Positions 54,272-64,000 of a stretch of DNA of 64,000 nt are shown here, in pieces. Numbering within the stretch: position 1 is the stretch's first letter; each line of letters starts with the position of its first letter. Below the pieces are notes generated by a model. That model worked only from the letters and a program-made list of their open reading frames with translations. It ran no database searches and was not told the DNA's origin. Source of the stretch: Pollenia angustigena (lineage: Eukaryota > Arthropoda > Insecta > Diptera > Polleniidae); NCBI GenBank assembly GCA_930367215.1, contig OV884060.1, positions 180,369,253-180,433,252 on the forward strand, in the 5' to 3' direction. The translations under genes were made by a program, and so were the position numbers.

Positions 54272-57200
54272 TGGATAAGTCCAGATTTCTGGAAAAGGAG
54301 TCAACGTGGGCGAAAAAAAATGATTAGGATTTGTGGACAATACTATTCTCCACCGTTTTCCATCCCCAGAATTTTTAACAGAGCGAGTTGGACCGACTTA
54401 TGGCCAATTTACTCTTTTGAATTCTCTAGGGGATGAACCCAGATTTCTGGAAAAGGAGTCAACGTGGGCGAAAAAAAATTATAAGGATTTGTGGACAATA
54501 CTATTCTCCATCGTTCTCCATCCCCAGAATTTTTAACACAGCGAGTTGGACCGACTTATGGCCAATTTACTCTTTTGAATTCTCTAGGGGATGAACCCAG
54601 ATTTCTGGAAAAGGAGTCAACGTGGGCGAAAAAAAATTATAAGGATTTGTGGACAATACTATTCTCCATCGTTCTCCATCCCCAGAATTTTTAACAGAGC
54701 GAGTTGGACCGACTTATGGCCAATTTACTCTTTTGAATTCTCTAGGGGATGAACCCAGATTTCTGGAAAAGGAGTCAACGTGGGCGAAAAAAAATTATAA
54801 GGATTTGTGGACAATACTATTCTCCATCGTTGTCCATCCCCAGAATTTTTAACAGAGCGAGTTGGACCGACTTATGGCCAATTTACTCTTTTGAATTCTC
54901 TAGGGGATGAACCCAGATTTCTGGAAAAGGAGTCAACGTGGGCGAAAAAAAATGATTAGGATTTGTGGACAATACTATTCTCCATCGTTTTCCATCCCCA
55001 GAATTTTTAACAGAGCGAGTTGGACCGACTTATGGCCAATTTACTCTTTTGAATTCTCTAGGGGATGAACCCAGATTTCTGGAAAAGGAGTCAACGTGGG
55101 CGAAAAAAAATTATAAGGATTTGTGGACAATACTATTCTCCATCGTTGTCCATCCCCAGAATTTTTAACACAGCGAGTTGGACCGACTTATGGCCAATTT
55201 ACTCTTTTGAATTCTCTAGGGGATGAACCCAGATTTCTGGAAAAGGAGTCAACGTGGGCGAAAAAAAATTATAAGGATTTGTGGACAATACTATTCTCCA
55301 TCGTTCTCCATCCCCAGAATTTTTAACAGAGCGAGTTGGACCGACTTATGGCCAATTTACTCTTTTGAATTCTCTAGGGGATGAACCCAGATTTCTGGAA
55401 AAGGAGTCAACGTGGGCGAAAAAAAATTATAAGGATTTGTGGACAATACTATTCTCCATCGTTGTCCATCCCCAGAATTTTTAACAGAGCGAGTTGGACC
55501 GACTTATGGCCAATTTACTCTTTTGAATTCTCTAGGGGATGAACCCAGATTTCTGGAAAAGGAGTCAACGTGGGCGAAAAAAAATGATTAGGATTTGTGG
55601 ACAATACTATTCTCCATCGTTTTCCATCCCCAGAATTTTTAACAGAGCGAGTTGGACCGACTTATGGCCAATTTACTCTTTTGAATTCTCTAGGGGATGA
55701 ACCCAGATTTCTGGAAAAGGAGTCAACGTGGGCGAAAAAAAATTATAAGGATTTGTGGACAATACTATTCTCCATCGTTGTCCATCCCCAGAATTTTTAA
55801 CAGAGCGAGTTGGACTGACTTATGGCCAATTTACTCTTTTGAATTCTCTAGGGGATGAACCCAGATTTCTGGAAAAGGAGTCAACGTGGGCGAAAAAAAA
55901 TTATAAGGATTTGTGGACAATACTATTCTCCATCGTTGTCCATCCCCAGAATTTTTAACAGAGCGAGTTGGACCGACTTATGGCCAATTTACTCTTTTGA
56001 ATTCTCTAGGGGATGAACCCAGATTTCTGGAAAAGGAGTCAACGTGGGCGAAAAAAAATGATTAGGATTTGTGGACAATACTATTCTCCATCGTTCTCCA
56101 TCCCCAGAATTTTTAACAGAGCGAGTTGGACCGACTTATGGCCAATTTACTCTTTTGAATTCTCTAGGGGATGAACCCAGATTTCTGGAAAAGGAGTCAA
56201 CGTGGGCGAAAAAAAATGATTAGGATTTGTGGACAATACTATTCTCCATCGTTTTCCATCCCCAGAATTTTTAACAGAGCGAGTTGGACCGACTTATGGC
56301 CAATTTACTCTTTTGAATTCTCTAGGGGATGAACCCAGATTTCTGGAAAAGGAGTCAACGTGGGCGAAAAAAAATTATAAGGATTTGTGGACAATACTAT
56401 TCTCCATCGTTGTCCATCCCCAGAATTTTTAACAGAGCGAGTTGGACCGACTTATAGCCAATTTACTCTTTTGAATTCTCTTGGGGATGAACCCAGATTT
56501 CTGGAAAAGGAGTCAACGTGGGCGAAAAAAAATTATAAGGATTTGTGGACAATACTATTCTCCATCGTTCTCCATCCCCAGAATTTTTAACAGAGCGAGT
56601 TGGACCGACTTATGGCCAATTTACTCTTTTGAATTCTCTAGGGGATGAACCCAGATTTCTGGAAAAGGAGTCAACGTGGGCGAAAAAAAACTATAAGGAT
56701 TTGTGGACAATACTATTCTCCATCGTTCTCCATCCCCAGAATTTTTAACAGAGCGAGTTGGACCGACTTATGGCCAATTTACTCTTTTGAATTCTCTAGG
56801 GGATGAACCCAGATTTCTGGAAAAGGAGTCAACGTGGGCGAAAAAAAATGATTAGGATTTGTGGACAATACTATTCTCCATCGTTCTCCATCCCCAGAAT
56901 TTTTAACAGAGCGAGTTGGACCGACTTATGGCCAATTTACACTTTTGAAATCTCTAGGGGATGAACCCAGATTTCTGGAAAAGGAGTCAACGTGGGCGAA
57001 AAAAAATTATAAGGATTTGTGGACAATACTATTCTCCATCGTTCTCCATCCCCAGCATTTTTAACAGAGCGAGTTGGACCGACTTATGGCCAATTTACAC
57101 TTTTGAAATCTCTAGGGGATGAACCCAGATTTCTGGAAAAGGAGTCAACGTGGGCGAAAAAAAATGATTAGGATTTGTGGACAATACTATTCTCCATCGT

Positions 57201-58907
57201 TCTCCATCCCCAGAATTTTTAACAGAGCGAGTTGGACCGACTTATGGCCAATTTACACTTTTGAAATCTCTAGGGGATGAACCCAGATTTCTGGAAAAGG
57301 AGTCAACGTGGGCGAAAAAAAATTATAAGGATTTGTGGACAATACTATTCTCCATCGTTCTCCATCCCCAGCATTTTTAACAGAGCGAGTTGGACCGACT
57401 TATGGCCAATTTACTCTTTTGAATTCTCTAGGGGATGAACCCAGATTTCTGGAAAAGGAGTCAACGTGGGCGAAAAAAAATGATTAGGATTTGTGGACAA
57501 TACTATTCTCCATCGTTCTCCATCCCCAGAATTTTTAACAGAGCGAGTTGGACCGACTTATGGCCAATTTACACTTTTGAAATCTCTAGGGGATGAACCC
57601 AGATTTCTGGAAAAGGAGTCAACGTGGGCGAAAAAAAATTATAAGGATTTGTGGACAATACTATTCTCCATCGTTCTCCATCCCCAGAATTTTTAACAGA
57701 GCGAGTTGGACCGACTTATGGCCAATTTACTCTTTTGAATTCTCTAGGGGATGAACCCAGATTTCTGGAAAAGGAGTCAACGTGGGCGAAAAAAAATTAT
57801 AAGGATTTGTGGACAATACTATTCTCCATCGTTGTCCATCCCCAGAATTTTTAACAGAGCGAGTTGGACCGACTTATGGCCAATTTACTCTTTTGAATTC
57901 TCTAGGGGATGAACCCAGATTTCTGGAAAAGGAGTCAACGTGGGCGAAAAAAAATGATTAGGATTTGTGGACAATACTATTCTCCATCGTTCTCCATCCC
58001 CAGAATTTTTAACAGAGCGAGTTGGACCGACTTATGGCCAATTTACTCTTTTGAATTCTCTTGGGGATGAACCCAGATTTCTGGAAAAGGAGTCAACGTG
58101 GGCGAAAAAAAATTATAAGGATTTGTGGACAATACTATTCTCCATCGTTGTCCATCCCCAGAATTTTTAACAGAGCGAGTTGGACCGACTTATGGCCAAT
58201 TTACTCTTTTGAATTCTCTAGGGGATGAACCCAGATTTCTGGAAAAGGAGTCAACGTGGGCGAAAAAAAATTATAAGGATTTGTGGACAATACTATTCTC
58301 CATCGTTGTCCATCCCCAGAATTTTTAACAGAGCGAGTTGGACCGACTTATGGCCAATTTACTCTTTTGAATTCTCTTGGGGATGAACCCAGATTTCTGG
58401 AAAAGGAGTCAACGTGGGCGAAAAAAAATTATAAGGATTTGTGGACAATACTATTCTCCATCGTTCTCCATCCCCAGAATTTTTAACAGAGCGAGTTGGA
58501 CCGACTTATGGCCAATTTACTCTTTTGAATTCTCTAGGGGATGAACCCAGATTTCTGGAAAAGGAGTCAACGTGGGCGAAAAAAAACTATAAGGATTTGT
58601 GGACAATACTATTCTCCATCGTTCTCCATCCCCAGAATTTTTAACAGAGCGAGTTGGACCGACTTATGGCCAATTTACTCTTTTGAATTCTCTAGGGGAT
58701 GAACCCAGATTTCTGGAAAAGGAGTCAACGTGGGCGAAAAAAAATTATAAGGATTTGTGGACAATACTATTCTCCATCGTTGTCCATCCCCAGAATTTTT
58801 AACAGAGCGAGTTGGACCGACTTATGGCCAATTTACACTTTTGAAATCTCTAGGGGATGAACCCAGATTTCTGGAAAAGGAGTCAACGTGGGCGAAAAAA
58901 ATGATTA
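54272..58907 (+). repeat. 158-bp satellite array, forward orientation (about 29 monomers)
   Basis: The monomer length of 158 bp is fixed by repeated landmarks, e.g. TTGTGGACAATACTATTCTC at 54489, 54647 and 54805. Monomers are about 97-99% alike and usually contain one EcoRI site (GAATTC). Diagnostic variants are T/C/G in CCATCGTTNTCC, TTATAAGG/GATTAGG, CTCTTTTGAATTC/CACTTTTGAAATC and CAGAATTT/CAGCATTT. Variants recur every 632 bp (four monomers) in the distal part and every 316 bp (two monomers) at 56.86-57.65 kb. The first monomer (54272-54300) is diverged, which fits an array edge. The repeated 67-codon ORFs are not genes. Confidence 0.95.
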
Positions 58908-61900
58908 GAGAATTCAAAAGAGTAAATTGGCCATAAGTCGGTCCAACTCGCTCTGTTAAAAATTCTGGGGATGGACAACGATGGAGAATAGTATTGTCCA
59001 CAAATCCTTATAATTTTTTTTCGCCCACGTTGACTCCTTTTCCAGAAATCTGGGTTCATCCCCTAGAGAATTCAAAAGAGTAAATTGGCCATAAGTCGGT
59101 CCAACTCGCTCTGTTAAAAATTCTGGGGATGGAGAACGATGGAGAATAGTATTGTCCACAAATCCTTATAATTTTTTTTCGCCCACGTTGACTCCTTTTC
59201 CAGAAATCTGGGTTCATCCCCTAGAGATTTCAAAAGTGTAAATTGGCCATAAGTCGGTCCAACTCGCTCTGTTAAAAATTCTGGGGATGGAGAACGATGG
59301 AGAATAGTATTGTCCACAAATCCTAATCATTTTTTTTCGCCCACGTTGACTCCTTTTCCAGAAATCTGGGTTCATCCCCTAGAGAATTCAAAAGAGTAAA
59401 TTGGCCATAAGTCGGTCCAACTCGCTCTGTTAAAAATGCTGGGGATGGAGAACGATGGAGAATAGTATTGTCCACAAATCCTTATAATTTTTTTTCGCCC
59501 ACGTTGACTCCTTTTCCAGAAATCTGGGTTCATCCCCTAGAGATTTCAAAAGTGTAAATTGGCCATAAGTCGGTCCAACTCGCTCTGTTAAAAATTCTGG
59601 GGATGGAGAACGATGGAGAATAGTATTGTCCACAAATCCTAATCATTTTTTTTCGCCCACGTTGACTCCTTTTCCAGAAATCTGGGTTCATCCCCTAGAG
59701 AATTCAAAAGAGTAAATTGGCCATAAGTCGGTCCAACTCGCTCTGTTAAAAATGCTGGGGATGGAGAACGATGGAGAATAGTATTGTCCACAAATCCTAA
59801 TCATTTTTTTTCGCCCACGTTGACTCCTTTTCCAGAAATCTGGGTTCATCCCCTAGAGAATTCAAAAGAGTAAATTGGCCATAAGTCGGTCCAACTCGCT
59901 CTGTTAAAAATGCTGGGGATGGAGAACGATGGAGAATAGTATTGTCCACAAATCCTTATAATTTTTTTTCGCCCACGTTGACTCCTTTTCCAGAAATCTG
60001 GGTTCATCCCCTAGAGATTTCAAAAGTGTAAATTGGCCATAAGTCGGTCCAACTCGCTCTGTTAAAAATTCTGGGGATGGACAACGATGGAGAATAGTAT
60101 TGTCCACAAATCCTAATCATTTTTTTTCGCCCACGTTGACTCCTTTTCCAGAAATCTGGGTTCATCCCCTAGAGAATTCAAAAGAGTAAATTGGCCATAA
60201 GTCGGTCCAACTCGCTCTGTTAAAAATTCTGGGGATGGAGAACGATGGAGAATAGTATTGTCCACAAATCCTTATAGTTTTTTTTCGCCCACGTTGACTC
60301 CTTTTCCAGAAATCTGGGTTCATCCCCTAGAGAATTCAAAAGAGTAAATTGGCCATAAGTCGGTCCAACTCGCTCTGTTAAAAATTCTGGGGATGGAGAA
60401 CGATGGAGAATAGTATTGTCCACAAATCCTTATAATTTTTTTTCGCCCACGTTGACTCCTTTTCCAGAAATCTGGGTTCATCCCCAAGAGAATTCAAAAG
60501 AGTAAATTGGCTATAAGTCGGTCCAACTCGCTCTGTTAAAAATTCTGGGGATGGACAACGATGGAGAATAGTATTGTCCACAAATCCTTATAATTTTTTT
60601 TCGCCCACGTTGACTCCTTTTCCAGAAATCTGGGTTCATCCCCTAGAGAATTCAAAAGAGTAAATTGGCCATAAGTCGGTCCAACTCGCTCTGTTAAAAA
60701 TTCTGGGGATGGAGAACGATGGAGAATAGTATTGTCCACAAATCCTTATAATTTTTTTTCGCCCACGTTGACTCCTTTTCCAGAAATCTGGGTTCATCCC
60801 CTAGAGATTTCAAAAGTGTAAATTGGCCATAAGTCGGTCCAACTCGCTCTGTTAAAAATTCTGGGGATGGAGAACGATGGAGAATAGTATTGTCCACAAA
60901 TCCTAATCATTTTTTTTCGCCCACGTTGACTCCTTTTCCAGAAATCTGGGTTCATCCCCTAGAGAATTCAAAAGAGTAAATTGGCCATAAGTCGGTCCAA
61001 CTCGCTCTGTTAAAAATGCTGGGGATGGAGAACGATGGAGAATAGTATTGTCCACAAATCCTTATAATTTTTTTTCGCCCACGTTGACTCCTTTTCCAGA
61101 AATCTGGGTTCATCCCCTAGAGATTTCAAAAGTGTAAATTGGCCATAAGTCGGTCCAACTCGCTCTGTTAAAAATTCTGGGGATGGAGAACGATGGAGAA
61201 TAGTATTGTCCACAAATCCTAATCATTTTTTTTCGCCCACGTTGACTCCTTTTCCAGAAATCTGGGTTCATCCCCTAGAGAATTCAAAAGAGTAAATTGG
61301 CCATAAGTCGGTCCAACTCGCTCTGTTAAAAATGCTGGGGATGGAGAACGATGGAGAATAGTATTGTCCACAAATCCTAATCATTTTTTTTCGCCCACGT
61401 TGACTCCTTTTCCAGAAATCTGGGTTCATCCCCTAGAGATTTCAAAAGTGTAAATTGGCCATAAGTCGGTCCAACTCGCTCTGTTAAAAATTCTGGGGAT
61501 GGAGAACGATGGAGAATAGTATTGTCCACAAATCCTAATCATTTTTTTTCGCCCACGTTGACTCCTTTTCCAGAAATCTGGGTTCATCCCCTAGAGAATT
61601 CAAAAGAGTAAATTGGCCATAAGTCGGTCCAACTCGCTCTGTTAAAAATTCTGGGGATGGAGAACGATGGAGAATAGTATTGTCCACAAATCCTTATAGT
61701 TTTTTTTCGCCCACGTTGACTCCTTTTCCAGAAATCTGGGTTCATCCCCTAGAGAATTCAAAAGAGTAAATTGGCCATAAGTCGGTCCAACTCGCTCTGT
61801 TAAAAATTCTGGGGATGGAGAACGATGGAGAATAGTATTGTCCACAAATCCTTATAATTTTTTTTCGCCCACGTTGACTCCTTTTCCAGAAATCTGGGTT

Positions 61901-64000
61901 CATCCCCAAGAGAATTCAAAAGAGTAAATTGGCTATAAGTCGGTCCAACTCGCTCTGTTAAAAATTCTGGGGATGGACAACGATGGAGAATAGTATTGTC
62001 CACAAATCCTTATAATTTTTTTTCGCCCACGTTGACTCCTTTTCCAGAAATCTGGGTTCATCCCCTAGAGAATTCAAAAGAGTAAATTGGCCATAAGTCG
62101 GTCCAACTCGCTCTGTTAAAAATTCTGGGGATGGAGAACGATGGAGAATAGTATTGTCCACAAATCCTAATCATTTTTTTTCGCCCACGTTGACTCCTTT
62201 TCCAGAAATCTGGGTTCATCCCCTAGAGAATTCAAAAGAGTAAATTGGCCATAAGTCGGTCCAACTCGCTCTGTTAAAAATTCTGGGGATGGACAACGAT
62301 GGAGAATAGTATTGTCCACAAATCCTTATAATTTTTTTTCGCCCACGTTGACTCCTTTTCCAGAAATCTGGGTTCATCCCCTAGAGAATTCAAAAGAGTA
62401 AATTGGCCATAAGTCGGTCCAACTCGCTCTGTTAAAAATTCTGGGGATGGAGAACGATGGAGAATAGTATTGTCCACAAATCCTAATCATTTTTTTTCGC
62501 CCACGTTGACTCCTTTTCCAGAAATCTGGGTTCATCCCCTAGAGAATTCAAAAGAGTAAATTGGCCATAAGTCGGTCCAACTCGCTCTGTTAAAAATTCT
62601 GGGGATGGAGAACGATGGAGAATAGTATTGTCCACAAATCCTAATCATTTTTTTTCGCCCACGTTGACTCCTTTTCCAGAAATCTGGGTTCATCCCCTAG
62701 AGAATTCAAAAGAGTAAATTGGCCATAAGTCGGTCCAACTCGCTCTGTTAAAAATTCTGGGGATGGAGAACGATGGAGAATAGTATTGTCCACAAATCCT
62801 TATAGTTTTTTTTCGCCCACGTTGACTCCTTTTCCAGAAATCTGGGTTCATCCCCTAGAGAATTCAAAAGAGTAAATTGGCCATAAGTCGGTCCAACTCG
62901 CTCTGTTAAAAATTCTGGGGATGGAGAACGATGGAGAATAGTATTGTCCACAAATCCTTATAATTTTTTTTCGCCCACGTTGACTCCTTTTCCAGAAATC
63001 TGGGTTCATCCCCAAGAGAATTCAAAAGAGTAAATTGGCCATAAGTCGGTCCAACTCGCTCTGTTAAAAATTCTGGGGATGGACAACGATGGAGAATAGT
63101 ATTGTCCACAAATCCTTATAATTTTTTTTCGCCCACGTTGACTCCTTTTCCAGAAATCTGGGTTCATCCCCTAGAGAATTCAAAAGAGTAAATTGGCCAT
63201 AAGTCGGTCCAACTCGCTCTGTTAAAAATTCTGGGGATGGAGAACGATGGAGAATAGTATTGTCCACAAATCCTTATAATTTTTTTTCGCCCACGTTGAC
63301 TCCTTTTCCAGAAATCTGGGTTCATCCCCTAGAGATTTCAAAAGTGTAAATTGGCCATAAGTCGGTCCAACTCGCTCTGTTAAAAATTCTGGGGATGGAG
63401 AACGATGGAGAATAGTATTGTCCACAAATCCTAATCATTTTTTTTCGCCCACGTTGACTCCTTTTCCAGAAATCTGGGTTCATCCCCTAGAGAATTCAAA
63501 AGAGTAAATTGGCCATAAGTCGGTCCAACTCGCTCTGTTAAAAATGCTGGGGATGGAGAACGATGGAGAATAGTATTGTCCACAAATCCTTATAATTTTT
63601 TTTCGCCCACGTTGACTCCTTTTCCAGAAATCTGGGTTCATCCCCTAGAGATTTCAAAAGTGTAAATTGGCCATAAGTCGGTCCAACTCGCTCTGTTAAA
63701 AATTCTGGGGATGGAGAACGATGGAGAATAGTATTGTCCACAAATCCTAATCATTTTTTTTCGCCCACGTTGACTCCTTTTCCAGAAATCTGGGTTCATC
63801 CCCTAGAGAATTCAAAAGAGTAAATTGGCCATAAGTCGGTCCAACTCGCTCTGTTAAAAATGCTGGGGATGGAGAACGATGGAGAATAGTATTGTCCACA
63901 AATCCTAATCATTTTTTTTCGCCCACGTTGACTCCTTTTCCAGAAATCTGGGTTCATCCCCTAGAGAATTCAAAAGAGTAAATTGGCCATAAGTCGGTCC
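58908..64000 (-). repeat. 158-bp satellite array, reverse orientation (about 32 monomers, open at the window end)
   Basis: Same monomer as the preceding array but in the opposite orientation. The switch falls within GATTAG|AGAATTC at about 58907 with no spacer. Variant patterns show longer units: the block at 60220-60739 recurs at 61642-62161, exactly 1422 bp (nine monomers) away. A rare TTGGCTATAAGTCGG variant marks the same block, and also the forward array at about 56453. The array continues beyond base 64000. Confidence 0.95.

Noticed and set aside
54333..63741. About forty near-identical 67-codon ORFs starting MDNTILHR
   Set aside because: They are the satellite monomer read in its longest frame. 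Monomer length 158 is not a multiple of three, most variants change the amino acid (S/F/C, N/K, V/L, N/H), and the GATTAGG variant adds stops. There is no sign of selection on a protein.
54272..64000. CRISPR-like regular repeats
   Set aside because: There are no unique spacers, the repeats are contiguous 158-bp monomers, and the surrounding DNA is animal.

Overview
The window looks like AT-rich non-coding DNA from a higher fly (Diptera, probably a calyptrate such as a blow fly or house fly relative). The reasons are the base composition, the scattered ATGTATGTACATA words, 70-80 bp style introns, fly-type core promoter signals, and the repeat families present: DINE-1/Helentron-like repeats, CTAG-ended Helitrons, hAT, pogo-like, PIF/Harbinger-like and mariner-like elements, and RNase H-bearing LINEs. 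Most long ORFs are shadows of repeats. Identifications are by eye from motifs; no database search was possible.

One convincing host gene is present: a two-exon gene at 8149-8463 (+) encoding an 80-residue cytochrome c oxidase subunit 7C-like protein, with a 72-bp GTAAGT...TAG intron. It lies about 290 bp downstream of two head-to-tail Helitron-like elements. Weaker gene signals are an Inr+DPE core promoter at 16329 followed by a possible 771-nt 5' untranslated exon ending in AAG|GTAAGT; a 70-codon membrane-protein ORF with a good fly start context at 34733-34945; a 49-codon basic ORF inside a MITE (36856-37005, minus); and a damaged coding-like stretch at 51808-52029.

Layout. 0.4-7.9 kb: foldback element, hAT transposase remnant, a complete non-autonomous hAT copy with an 8-bp target duplication, Helitron-like elements. 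8.1-8.5 kb: the COX7C-like gene. 8.6-16.3 kb: MITEs, SINEs, a pogo-like element and tandem repeats. 16.3-17.1 kb: putative promoter and first exon. 18-24.5 kb: Helentron-like, PIF-like and pogo-like elements and a LINE 3' end. 25.6-31.8 kb: deeply nested elements including two hAT elements with 8-bp duplications and transposase remnants. 32.3-34.4 kb: second copy of the first hAT family, then a LINE whose ORF is split by a MITE. 35-45.2 kb: Helentron-like copies, paired-TIR elements and a long hairpin at 41.75-42.06 kb. 45.2-54.2 kb: sparse sequence with MITEs and a Tc1-like remnant. 54.27-64 kb: a 158-bp satellite in two opposed arrays meeting at about 58907 and running off the window end.

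The parts do not form a pathway. The window reads as repeat-rich intergenic or intronic DNA that grades into satellite heterochromatin, with one small mitochondrial gene embedded in it.
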